From: Sphaerochaeta associata
Lineage (GTDB): Bacteria > Spirochaetota > Spirochaetia > Sphaerochaetales > Sphaerochaetaceae
DNA: 64,000 bases
Direction of reading: 5' to 3'
NCBI RefSeq assembly: GCF_022869165.1
Contig: NZ_CP094929.1
Span: 3,410,001-3,474,000 of the forward strand
The position numbers and the translations under genes are program-made. Below, piece after piece: positions 23,942 through 32,238 of this stretch; the first letter of the stretch is position 1, and every line of letters begins with the position of its first letter. The notes below the pieces were generated by a model. The model did not search any database. It was not told where the DNA came from and saw only the letters and a program-made list of their open reading frames with translations.

Positions 23942-25219
23942 CTATTTACCAAGACTTGGCAAGAACAAAGAAATCTGTGGAACAAATATGATTAGCAAGA
24001 TTGCAAAAAGCATTGCGAAAATAAACGGCATTGCCTTTTTCCCAACAACAAGTACTGGTCTTTTTGAAATATTCGAAGCAACAAACAGTGTCATTCCTAC
24101 CGGAGGGGTAACCAATCCAATACAGAATGTTGCAACCATGACTACACCGAAGTGAATCGGATTGATCCCCATCGCAATTGCAGATGGCGTCAAAATCGGT
24201 GCAAAAATGAGCACTGCAGGAACAGGATCGAGGAACATACCGACCACTAATAAGATCACCGAGATTATCAACATAAATACATACGGGTTGTCTGAAATCG
24301 TAGAGCTCAGCAACGCTATTTGTTGAGGAAGTCCTTCACGGGTCATGATCCAACTGAATAATTGCGTGACGGCAACAATACCAAGGATGATACCCGTACC
24401 CTTGATGGAATTGAACAGACACCTTAAAAGAGCCTTGATCGTCAATTCCTTGTAGATGAAGAGTCCCACGATCATTGCATAAAGACAGCTGAAGGCTGCA
24501 GCCTCCGTAGGAGTGAATATTCCCGAATAAATTCCTCCAAGAATGGTTACCGGTGTAAGTAACGCCCAGATAGAGTCCTTGAACGACACAACTACACGCT
24601 TGAGTGAAAACTTTTCACTGCTTCCATATCCTTTCTTGATGGAGATGATCACCGTCACAATCATCATGGAAACAGCCATCAAGATTCCGGGAAACAACCC
24701 GGCCAAGAGCATATCGCCTACAGAATTATTCGTGGAAACGCTGTACAGGACCATAAGGATGCTGGGGGGAATCATCGGACCAAGTGTACCACCTGAAGCT
24801 TGGAGAGCAGAGGCAAAATCGATATCGTAGCCGTTCTTTACAAGTGCAGGGATCATCATGCCGCCGATGGCTGCAACACATGCAGCACCGGAACCCGTCA
24901 TGGCTGCAAAGAATGCACTAGCCACAATTACCACCAATGCAAGACCACCGGGAAGGCTCCCGACCAAGGCAGTTGAGAATGATATTATTCGTTTGGAAAT
25001 GCCACCAGATTCCATGAGTGCCCCAGATATGATGAAGAAAGGGATGGCCATCAAGGTATATGAGCCAACACCGCCCAGCATCTGGTTTGCAACAATACTC
25101 ATCGGTATGTTCATGAAGCCGATGATATAGACGATTGCCGCAAGGCCCATTGCTCCGACGACAGGGATTCCAAAAAACAGGAACGCCATAAAAAATACAA
25201 TGATCAGGCTACTTGTCAT
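23942..25219 (-). CDS. dctM: TRAP transporter large permease, DctM
   Basis: About 425 residues, twelve or more membrane helices, typical DctM length. It has FLFFGIPVVGAMG, MAIPFFIISGALMESGGISKRI, FFAAMTGSGAACVAAIGGMMIPAL, LGPMIPPSILMVLYS and LVTPPVGMTLFVAS. It translocates the acid bound by DctP with Na+. Start at 25219 overlaps the DctQ stop (ATGA), with GAGG seven bases upstream. Confidence 0.92.
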   Translation of the reverse strand: MTSSLIIVFFMAFLFFGIPVVGAMGLAAIVYIIGFMNIPMSIVANQMLGGVGSYTLMAIPFFIISGALMESGGISKRIISFSTALVGSLPGGLALVVIVASAFFAAMTGSGAACVAAIGGMMIPALVKNGYDIDFASALQASGGTLGPMIPPSILMVLYSVSTNNSVGDMLLAGLFPGILMAVSMMIVTVIISIKKGYGSSEKFSLKRVVVSFKDSIWALLTPVTILGGIYSGIFTPTEAAAFSCLYAMIVGLFIYKELTIKALLRCLFNSIKGTGIILGIVAVTQLFSWIMTREGLPQQIALLSSTISDNPYVFMLIISVILLVVGMFLDPVPAVLIFAPILTPSAIAMGINPIHFGVVMVATFCIGLVTPPVGMTLFVASNISKRPVLVVGKKAMPFIFAMLFAILLIIFVPQISLFLPSLGK

Positions 25220-25713
25220 ACCGAGGCCTCGCTTTCTACAGGGCTTGCCTGTATAAGGTGATACGTATCTGTGAGGAGAATGGTCAACCAAATCAAGCTT
25301 CCGATGCTCATCGCCAATGTGGTGATATACACAGGGATATTCAGGATTGCCGTAAACTGTTCAGTCCTGGCTTGCAGAAAGACAATTTTCCAACTCTGAA
25401 AACACACCACCGCAATAAATACGATGAACAGCAGATTCTGGATGATGCCGACAATCTTTTTAGTGGTTCCACGGAGGGCATCCTGAAAAATAGTAATGGT
25501 GATGTGACTTTTTGTTACACTTGCCATAGCAGCACCCATGAAAATAACCCAGTTGAACAAGAGAACCGTCAGTTCCTCATTCCAGGGTATGGCAATTTTA
25601 AAAACGTAGCGTGTAAGAATTGCTATATTCACAATCATCACCCATACAAGCACAATAAAACCGAGAATGTATTCAAAGCGTTGTTTAAGTATCATACGTT
25701 TCTGGAAATCCAT
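25216..25713 (-). CDS. dctQ: TRAP transporter small permease, DctQ
   Basis: 165 residues, four membrane helices, with the DctQ motif IPWNEELTVLLFNWVIFMGAA. Start at ATG 25713 with AAGGAG eight bases before; an earlier GTG (25722) would overlap the ribosome site. Lies 13 bp after the cyclase gene in the sigma-54-controlled unit. Confidence 0.88.
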   Translation of the reverse strand: MDFQKRMILKQRFEYILGFIVLVWVMIVNIAILTRYVFKIAIPWNEELTVLLFNWVIFMGAAMASVTKSHITITIFQDALRGTTKKIVGIIQNLLFIVFIAVVCFQSWKIVFLQARTEQFTAILNIPVYITTLAMSIGSLIWLTILLTDTYHLIQASPVESEASV

Positions 25714-25726
25714 ACAATACACTCCT

Positions 25727-26383
25727 TTATACGCGTGCTATCGCCCGAACAGGGCAACCATCGATATGCTCGAATTTCAAGGGAAGACAAATAAACTCAC
25801 ACTCCTCGCTTCCTATTGCATGGAAGTTTGTGAGGTACTCAATCAACAAAATGTTATTACGTAAAAGGATGGTATGTGTCTTTTGCTCCTCTGGAGCAAC
25901 TGCTCGCTGCTGCAAAAGACGTATGGTATAATCCTGAGGAAAATCAAATGCTACTGCAGTTGGATTCTGTTCCTTGATCCAAAGGATGGCATCATCGGTC
26001 AGGTAGGGAGCATTATCCCAGAAATCCTTGGTTTCCCAGGATGTTTCCAAACCCCAGTCAGTCCGAATCAGCAGGATGGAGTGCAGGTGCTTACCGGCAG
26101 CTGCCATCGCCAAGTCCTCTCTGGTAATGGCATGCATCGCAATACTTTGCTTTTGAACATACAACACAGAAGCCATACCGTTGTAATGTTCAAGCGGGAA
26201 CTGATTGCTATCAGGATATTCCAATCCCGTATGTCGGGGGAAATCGATATGGGAGAACCAATGAGACTTCATGGTAAACTCGGAAACTTGCCAGACATCA
26301 CCTTTTTCAAAAGATGAAACCGTATCCCTTTTCAGCGGATATCTCCAGTGCGACTGTATAGGCAAACTCAAATCTACGAACAT
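25727..26383 (-). CDS. Cyclase-family (kynurenine formamidase-like) hydrolase
   Basis: About 218 residues of the PF04199 family, metal-dependent hydrolases of amides, esters and lactones. The metal motif, usually HxGTHxDxPxH, appears as SHWFSHIDFPRH; the GT pair is replaced, so activity may be altered. LIRTDW and VAFDFPQDYTI resemble later family motifs. I start at 26383 because a GGGGGGAT ribosome site precedes it and the region before it is leader. First gene after a sigma-54 promoter, ahead of a TRAP transporter: it may open a lactone or cyclic form of the imported acid. That function is inferred. Confidence 0.72.
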   Translation of the reverse strand: MFVDLSLPIQSHWRYPLKRDTVSSFEKGDVWQVSEFTMKSHWFSHIDFPRHTGLEYPDSNQFPLEHYNGMASVLYVQKQSIAMHAITREDLAMAAAGKHLHSILLIRTDWGLETSWETKDFWDNAPYLTDDAILWIKEQNPTAVAFDFPQDYTIRLLQQRAVAPEEQKTHTILLRNNILLIEYLTNFHAIGSEECEFICLPLKFEHIDGCPVRAIARV

Positions 26384-26570
26384 GTCATCCCCCCTGGTTT
26401 TTTTCAGCACGCAGGATTCCCTTGCGCAGGGAATCTGCTCAATATTTTGCAACGGAATAGTCATCATGAATCTCGATAGTCACCATTACCAATATCCAAA
26501 CAAAGAATATTGCAACAAGAAGCACTTGCATGCTTCCTGTCCCGGCCTTCTCACCCACATGCACAAACAA

Positions 26571-26586
26571 GCAACTTGCATGCCAA
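26571..26586 (-). promoter_or_regulatory. Sigma-54 (-24/-12) promoter of the cyclase/TRAP unit
   Basis: On the minus strand TTGGCATGCAAGTTGCT places GG (26584-26583) and GC (26572-26571) ten bases apart. Nearly identical to the promoter at 22622-22635. Transcription should begin near 26559, leaving a leader of about 175 nt. Confidence 0.8.
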
Positions 26587-26596
26587 CTTTTTATCT

Positions 26597-26637
26597 ATTG
26601 TATACAATATTGATAATTGAGCGAAATAGTATACAAT
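26597..26637. promoter_or_regulatory. Two GntR operators upstream of the cyclase sigma-54 promoter
   Basis: ATTGTATACAAT (26597-26608, perfect) and ATAGTATACAAT (26626-26637, one arm degenerate) have centres 29 bp apart, as at 22647-22686, and lie about 12 bp upstream of the -24 element. Confidence 0.72.
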
Positions 26638-26709
26638 TAACTATTGATTCACACGACACTTATGGAACAATAGATTTTGTGATGACAGAGAAAACACTTT
26701 CCTTGAGTA

Positions 26710-26782
26710 TGTTTCAATGTTTCATGAATTCGTTCCATGTTTCATTTGAAACTTTTTTGAAACATATACAGAGCAGTGTACA
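26710..26782. repeat. Enhancer-like block of TGTTTCA/TGAAACA repeats (copy B)
   Basis: TGTTTCA at 26710, 26718 and 26738; TGAAAC at 26747; TGAAACA at 26758. It ends eight bases from the stop of the sigma-54 activator gene and about 134 bp upstream of the -24 element. It shares 58 of 65 bases with 22771-22835. Confidence 0.7.
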
Positions 26783-26790
26783 GTCGCATT

Positions 26791-28668
26791 CTACTGTTCG
26801 AATGCGGCAAACTTGCGCCATAGCGTCGTCCTGCTCAGACCCATCTGCCTGGCGAATTGCTCCCTGCTCAAACCGCTGGCAAGAAATTGCTGATAGAGGG
26901 CTTCATCCGATAACTTGGGTTTCCGAAGACCCTTTCTGGGCGGCTCATCGTGCATCTGCAGACTTGTCGACCCAATATCAAGCAGATCTATCTCCTTGAC
27001 GGTGACAACTTCAGCCGTATTGAGGATGGCCAGCCGCTCTGCAGCATTTCTGAGCTCCCGGATGTTCCCCGGCCAGGGAAAGACCTTGAGAGCGGTTATC
27101 GCCTGTTCGGTGAGCAGCGGCTCCTGAAGAGAATGCCTTCTACAGTATTGCTGGACGAAATGCCTGAAGAGGATTCCAATGTCCTCCTGACGCTCACGCA
27201 GAGGTGTCAATTGCAGACTCAAGAGGCTGATCCTATAAAATAGGTCCAAACGGAATTTTCCCTCTCTTACCTTCTCAATTATCGCACTGTTTGCCGCACT
27301 GATGATCCGCACATCCACAGGGATGACCATGTCGGCCCCGATCTTCCGGACCTCGCGTTCCTGCAGGACCCTGAGAAGCTTTGCCTGCACGATAATCGGC
27401 ATCTCGGCGATTTCATCGAGGAAGAGCGTCCCCTTGTGGGCAAGCTCGAACAAGCCTGGCTTGCCTCCCTTTGCAGCACCGGTGAAGGCTCCGTCGGTGT
27501 ACCCGAAGAGCTCGCTCTCCAACAGTTGTTCCGGCAATGCTGCACAGTTGACGGCAACAAAAGGCTCCTTGGCCCGAGGCGATGCATTGTGAATGCTTTG
27601 GGCGAAGAGTTCCTTACCTGTTCCTGTCTCACCGAGAAGCAAAACAGTTCCGGGAACCTGGCTGAAACGCTTTGCCTTTTCCACCAACGCTTGCATATGG
27701 GCGTTCTGGGTAACAATATCGGAAAAGCTGTAGCGTGCCACCAAGCCTTTGCGATTGAGTTCGGTACGGATTTTATGCTCGGTCCGCCTGATGGCCTCTG
27801 CATTCTGGAACGTGTACAAAAAGCCAGCCTTCTTGTCGTCCATGCTGATCGGCTGCTGGGTTACCAGGCACTGCTGACCGTTGATGGTTACCAGCTCTTC
27901 CTTTTGATTTCCGGAAGTGAACGCTTCTGCCCACCTGCTGGAAAAATACACATCCTCCACCGGCAGACCTTCCAGGGGACTCTTGGCGAACAAGTTCTCG
28001 GCTTGTCTGTTCCCTGCGATGATCTGCCCGTTGCTGTTGATAGCAAGCAAGGCATAGGTTGCATTATTGAGCAGGGTTCCCAGAAGATTTCCCCTGGTCT
28101 GGGCACGGTCGAGGGAACGAGCAGCGCCGACTGCCTCGTTCACTGCATGCACCACCGCTTGGTAGCCGGTCTTAACATGGATATAGGAGAGGTTGCGCTC
28201 CTCACAGATCCTGCACATGGTCAAGCCGCCCACGAATACCGTACATCCAAGTTTCTGCAAGGTTGAGACACCTTCAATGACATCGTTTTGGTCGGTGACT
28301 TGGAATACAGAGACATCGAGGCCAAGCAAGGTGGTCAGCTCATCCTGCTCGCACAACTGTTCGTTGGTGATCAGGCCGATACAACCCCTGGGCGAGACGG
28401 TTTTTGCCTGGGCAAGGGCGGAGAGCAAATCGGCATTGCTCCAGTTGATGGGAACTACGTGCACCGAAGGCTTCTGCAAGGCGATAGCCGTCGCTGTAAT
28501 TCCCCGAGCCACGATGATGTCGGCATCCAGGGGTTCTATGACCTGGGGGTCGGTCCCGAATATGTGCGTAGTGCTGACTGACAGGTCTTGGAGATCGAAG
28601 GTATGAATGACCTCTTCGAAAGCCTGCTGCAGTTCAAGATAGGGTACAACGATCAGAATTTTTATCAC
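26791..28668 (-). CDS. PrpR-type sigma-54-dependent activator
   Basis: 625 residues. Order: PrpR_N-type sensor (about 1-185), PAS domain (about 195-290, [21 protein letters not shown]), AAA+ domain with Walker A GETGTGKE, the sigma-54-contacting loop GAFTGA, Walker [12 protein letters not shown] and [10 protein letters not shown], then a Fis-type HTH ([22 protein letters not shown]). PrpR_N domains bind small carboxylates, so it should sense an intermediate of the pathway and activate the two -24/-12 promoters through the TGTTTCA blocks. Start is GTG 28668, GGAG seven bases before; longer forms overlap its own promoter. Confidence 0.9.
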   Translation of the reverse strand: MIKILIVVPYLELQQAFEEVIHTFDLQDLSVSTTHIFGTDPQVIEPLDADIIVARGITATAIALQKPSVHVVPINWSNADLLSALAQAKTVSPRGCIGLITNEQLCEQDELTTLLGLDVSVFQVTDQNDVIEGVSTLQKLGCTVFVGGLTMCRICEERNLSYIHVKTGYQAVVHAVNEAVGAARSLDRAQTRGNLLGTLLNNATYALLAINSNGQIIAGNRQAENLFAKSPLEGLPVEDVYFSSRWAEAFTSGNQKEELVTINGQQCLVTQQPISMDDKKAGFLYTFQNAEAIRRTEHKIRTELNRKGLVARYSFSDIVTQNAHMQALVEKAKRFSQVPGTVLLLGETGTGKELFAQSIHNASPRAKEPFVAVNCAALPEQLLESELFGYTDGAFTGAAKGGKPGLFELAHKGTLFLDEIAEMPIIVQAKLLRVLQEREVRKIGADMVIPVDVRIISAANSAIIEKVREGKFRLDLFYRISLLSLQLTPLRERQEDIGILFRHFVQQYCRRHSLQEPLLTEQAITALKVFPWPGNIRELRNAAERLAILNTAEVVTVKEIDLLDIGSTSLQMHDEPPRKGLRKPKLSDEALYQQFLASGLSREQFARQMGLSRTTLWRKFAAFEQ

Positions 28669-28686
28669 TGCGACTCTCCGCCTGCC

Positions 28687-28715
28687 AGTGTAGCATGGAC
28701 CGCCTCTCTTTACAA
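28687..28715 (-). promoter_or_regulatory. Sigma-70-type promoter of the sigma-54 activator gene
   Basis: Minus-strand TTGTAA (28715-28710) and TACACT (28692-28687) are 17 bp apart; the start would fall about 12 nt before the GTG codon. The activator is thus made independently of sigma-54. Confidence 0.55.
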
Positions 28716-28743
28716 AGCTTGGTCTATCTTGGTATTGTCGGCT

Positions 28744-29280
28744 ATGACTTTTACAACCATCCTGCAATACCTGCTTTTGGCTCTTCTGGCTGTAGTGACA
28801 ATATTCAACTTCTATTCATTGACCGTCGGCAAAAAGAAGCGAAACCAGGCAAAAATCAATTACCAACAGACTTTGAGCGCCCTCGAGCGGAAAGCATTCG
28901 AACTGATGAAGCAGAAGAACCTGAAGTTCGATGTAAAGCAAGGGTATATAAACGACCTCAATGACGGGATCCTGCTGACCTTCGACACCACGCATAAAAC
29001 CGTTGCCGTGGTGCTCAAGGATGCCGAATACCTGTTCGGATACGATGAATTCATCTCCTCTACCCAACACTACGAGACATTGGAGAACAACAAAATCTCC
29101 AACATCACCGTAGAGATTGAGACGAAGGACAGCATCATCAGCCTGCTCTTCGGGTCAAAAGCATGGAAGCCAAACTCCTACCTGGGAAAATTCCTGATCT
29201 CGGATTCCCGTGAGTTCTGTACCCTTCTGGAGCGCTATTGCTTGGAGAAGGAATCTAATTCGCCTTCGGCTGATCAATGA
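28744..29280 (+). CDS. Small membrane-anchored protein of unknown function
   Basis: About 178 residues: one N-terminal membrane helix ([20 protein letters not shown]), a basic stretch (GKKKRNQAK), then a soluble mixed domain of about 140 residues. I do not recognise the family. ATG 28744 fits the start of the helix, but no good ribosome site precedes it; a start a few codons upstream (TTG) is possible. Divergent from the sigma-54 activator. Its 3' end overlaps the convergent mscS gene by 26 bp. Confidence 0.6.
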   Translation: MTFTTILQYLLLALLAVVTIFNFYSLTVGKKKRNQAKINYQQTLSALERKAFELMKQKNLKFDVKQGYINDLNDGILLTFDTTHKTVAVVLKDAEYLFGYDEFISSTQHYETLENNKISNITVEIETKDSIISLLFGSKAWKPNSYLGKFLISDSREFCTLLERYCLEKESNSPSADQ

Positions 29281-30142
29281 TGTGCACGTCAAGCTGATTG
29301 AACGGAACGGAAAAGCCGGCTTGTGCCATCTTTTCGAGAATTTCACCATTGAATCTCCAATAGACCTTCCAATAATCGGCAGGCTTCGTCCAAGGGCGCA
29401 CGACAAAATCCACTGAAGAAGTATTGAGCTTGTTGACTTCAATGACTGGTGCAGGTTCGGCTAGTACTTCAGGATACGTATCGATGATATTCTTGATCAC
29501 TTGTTTTGCCAAGGCGAGATCAGCCTTATAAGGAACGCTGACGGTCAGCTCCACTCTTCTGCGTTCAATGTTCGAATAGTTTACGATGGGATTACTCCAT
29601 ACCAGTTTGTTGGACATGGTGATCTTCTTGTTGTCGGGAGTTGAGAGGATGACACATATCATATCCATATCAGTGACAGTCCCGCTGAACGCTCCGGCCT
29701 CTATGTAGTCCCCGATCCTGAACGGGGCGTTGATGACGATCATAACGCCGCTGAGCAGATTGCCGATGGTCTCCTGAAAGGCGAAACCGAGAATGACACC
29801 GGTGATTCCCAGACCGGCAAGAACGGGTCCCATATTCAGGCCCATGTGCTGCAGAAAGGCTATGATCAGAAAAATCCAACCAACAATATTGACCAGCTGC
29901 AGAATGAAACGAGCCATCAGGTCATTGATCTTCTTTGCCCGGGCAAGTGAACGCCTTAGGATTCGGCTCAACCATACGATGAGAATTTTTCCTACCAGGA
30001 CCATGAGAAGGCCGGTGCCCAACGTAATCAGAAACGATACAGGCCCAAGTTGAGTCCACCCGTCGATCTTATACATGAGCCGGCCGAAGAACGAATCAGA
30101 AACTGCCGCCTCACTGCTTAATGCCATGATTGCTGGAAGCAT
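29255..30142 (-). CDS. mscS: Small-conductance mechanosensitive channel, MscS family
   Basis: 295 residues: three membrane helices, the last being the pore helix with VLAGLGITGVILGFAFQETIGNLLSGVMIVINAPFRIGDYIE, then the cytoplasmic beta domain (GTVTDMDMICVILSTPDNKKITMSNKLVWSNPIVNYS) and C-terminal cage. It releases osmolytes on hypo-osmotic shock. Start at 30142 with AAGGA seven bases before. Length matches E. coli MscS (286). Downstream of htpG but behind a strong terminator, so probably its own unit. Confidence 0.92.
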   Translation of the reverse strand: MLPAIMALSSEAAVSDSFFGRLMYKIDGWTQLGPVSFLITLGTGLLMVLVGKILIVWLSRILRRSLARAKKINDLMARFILQLVNIVGWIFLIIAFLQHMGLNMGPVLAGLGITGVILGFAFQETIGNLLSGVMIVINAPFRIGDYIEAGAFSGTVTDMDMICVILSTPDNKKITMSNKLVWSNPIVNYSNIERRRVELTVSVPYKADLALAKQVIKNIIDTYPEVLAEPAPVIEVNKLNTSSVDFVVRPWTKPADYWKVYWRFNGEILEKMAQAGFSVPFNQLDVHIIDQPKAN

Positions 30143-30193
30143 ATATACATCCTTTTTGAGAATAGATACTAAAAACGTACCATCAGAGCACAA

Positions 30194-30233
30194 AAAAGGC
30201 AAGGCAAAGAAGTTCTCCTTGCCCTGCCTTGTC
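30194..30233 (-). terminator. Terminator of htpG
   Basis: On the minus strand AAGGCAGGGCAAGGAGAA pairs with TTCTTTGCCTTGCCTT (two G-U-type pairs), followed by TTTTTT. It starts about 18 bp after the htpG stop. Confidence 0.85.
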
Positions 30234-30251
30234 AATAACTGAAAACTTGGG

Positions 30252-32135
30252 TTACTTGCTCAAGAGACTGTGCAGCTTCTTGGTGAAGGCAACAGGGTCC
30301 TTGGGCATCACGCCCTCTGCAAGCAGCGCCTGGTCGAGCAGTACCGAGCACAGGTCCTCGATGTACTGTGTATCATCGCTTGCATCAATCTTCATGATCA
30401 TGGGATCATCGACGTTGATTTCCAGGATGGGTTTCACATCCTCGAAGTCACCTTGACCCATGCTCTTGAGAATCTGTTGCATCTGTACCGACGGGTCGTT
30501 CTCATCGACAACCACCACGGCAGGAGACTCAACGAGGCGCGAGGAGACTACTACGTCCTTGACCTTGTCACCGAGAGCCTTCTTGATCTTCTTGACCAGA
30601 CTCTTTGCTTCCTTGGTCTTCTCGGTATCCTTCTCCTCTTTCAGGTCGTCCACCGCACCGCTCTTGTTGATGGCCTTCAACGGCATTTCCTTGTAGGTTC
30701 CGATCGAGCCTACAACAATATCGTCGATGTCATCACTCATGATCAGAACCTCGAAGCCCTTCTTTCGATAGGATTCAAGCAAGGGGCTTGCCTTCAGGGT
30801 TGACTCCTTTCCTCCGGCGATGTAGTAGATCGACTTCTGGTCGGCGGGCATCCGCTGCTTGTAGGAAGCAAGGCTGACATAGCCGTCCTGAGAGGAAGAC
30901 TTGAAGCGAACCAGCTCAAGCAGTGCATCCCGGTTGGCATAGTCAGAGTAGAGCCCTTCCTTGAGCGGTCTGTTGAACTGTTCGATGAACTTGGTATAGA
31001 GCTCAGGGTTCTGCTCGCTGATCTTCTGGAACTCACCCAAGAGTTTCTTGACCGAGGCGTTGCGGATGGCGCTCATGACCCTGTTCTGCTGAAGAATTTC
31101 GCGGCTTACGTTCAGAGGCAGGTCCTCACTGTCGATGACGCCCCGGACGAAACGCAGATAGGTGGGAAGCAGCTCTTTGTCGTCGTCGGTGATGTACACC
31201 CTCTTCACATAGAGCTTCACACCCGGCCGATAATCGGCATGATAGAGATCGAACGGTGCCTTGGAGGGGATGAAGAACAGGGTTGTATACTCGGTGGCCC
31301 CTTCAGCACGCGTATGGACATAGAAAAGGGGATCTTCGCTGTCGTAGCTCGACTGCTTGTAGAACTCCTTGTACTGCTCATCGGTGAGTTCGCTCTTGCT
31401 GCGTCTCCACAAGGCCGAGGAGCTGTTGATCTGCTCCACCTTGTGCTCGACCTTCTTAACGGCGTTCCCTTCCTTGTCCTTCTTCTTGTCATCATAGGTT
31501 GTCTGGTCGTAGGAGAGGAAGATCGGATAGGCGATGTGGTCGCTGTACTTCTTCACCAGCTGCTCGATCTGCCAGCGGTTGGCATACTCATTGCCTTCCT
31601 CGTTCAGATGGAGGGTGATCGTGGTGCCATGGCCGTCGCGGACAGCCTCTTCCAAGGTGTAGCTGCCCTTTCCGGTGCTGCTCCACTTCCATGCCTGCTC
31701 TTCACCAGCCTTGAGGCTGATCACTTCAACCTTGTCGGCCACCATGAATGCGCTGTAGAAACCTACACCGAACTGGCCGATCAGGTTGCTGTCCTTCTTC
31801 TGTTCCTCGGTCAAAGAAGCAAGGAACTTCTTGGTTCCGCTTGAGGCGATGGTTCCCAGGTTGTCACTCAGGTCGTCATGGCTCATTCCAAGACCGTTGT
31901 CACTGATGGTCAGATTCCGTTTGTCGCCCTCTTCGGTAAAGGAGATGTCGATTCGCGGATCGAAAGAGAGACCTTTGAGTTTTTCATCGGTCAGGTTGAG
32001 ATACTTAAGTTTGTCCAATGCATCGGACGAGTTGGACACCAACTCGCGAAGGAAAATTTCCTTGTGTGAGTAGAGCGAGTGGATGATGAGCTGAAGCAGC
32101 TCTGATACTTCAGTCTTGAACTTCTTTTGTTCCAT
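30252..32135 (-). CDS. htpG: Hsp90 chaperone HtpG
   Basis: 627 residues, normal for bacterial Hsp90. N-terminal GHKL ATPase: EVSELLQLIIHSLYSHKEIFLRELVSNSSDALDK (Asn/Glu), DNGLGMSH and GQFGVGFYSAFMVAD. Middle domain: LPLNVSREILQQN with the catalytic Arg. The C-terminal dimerisation domain is full length. ATP-driven folding of client proteins in the cytoplasm. Start at 32135 (MEQKKFKTEV) with GGAGG upstream; the longer frame reads into the leader. Divergent from the ROK gene at 32239. Confidence 0.97.
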   Translation of the reverse strand: MEQKKFKTEVSELLQLIIHSLYSHKEIFLRELVSNSSDALDKLKYLNLTDEKLKGLSFDPRIDISFTEEGDKRNLTISDNGLGMSHDDLSDNLGTIASSGTKKFLASLTEEQKKDSNLIGQFGVGFYSAFMVADKVEVISLKAGEEQAWKWSSTGKGSYTLEEAVRDGHGTTITLHLNEEGNEYANRWQIEQLVKKYSDHIAYPIFLSYDQTTYDDKKKDKEGNAVKKVEHKVEQINSSSALWRRSKSELTDEQYKEFYKQSSYDSEDPLFYVHTRAEGATEYTTLFFIPSKAPFDLYHADYRPGVKLYVKRVYITDDDKELLPTYLRFVRGVIDSEDLPLNVSREILQQNRVMSAIRNASVKKLLGEFQKISEQNPELYTKFIEQFNRPLKEGLYSDYANRDALLELVRFKSSSQDGYVSLASYKQRMPADQKSIYYIAGGKESTLKASPLLESYRKKGFEVLIMSDDIDDIVVGSIGTYKEMPLKAINKSGAVDDLKEEKDTEKTKEAKSLVKKIKKALGDKVKDVVVSSRLVESPAVVVVDENDPSVQMQQILKSMGQGDFEDVKPILEINVDDPMIMKIDASDDTQYIEDLCSVLLDQALLAEGVMPKDPVAFTKKLHSLLSK

Positions 32136-32238
32136 CGTAGTTTCATACCTCCAAAAGGATATACGCAAACATACTGATTTTTCACGCCGTCGGCAATTGT
32201 TCCTTAACAAAAATCACAAGGTGGGCTATGCTCAATGC

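Noticed and set aside
22771-26782. Paired repeats as ends of a mobile element or CRISPR-like repeats
   Set aside because: The repeats are direct copies containing regulatory half-sites at the same distance from sigma-54 promoters, with metabolic genes between and no transposase or integrase.
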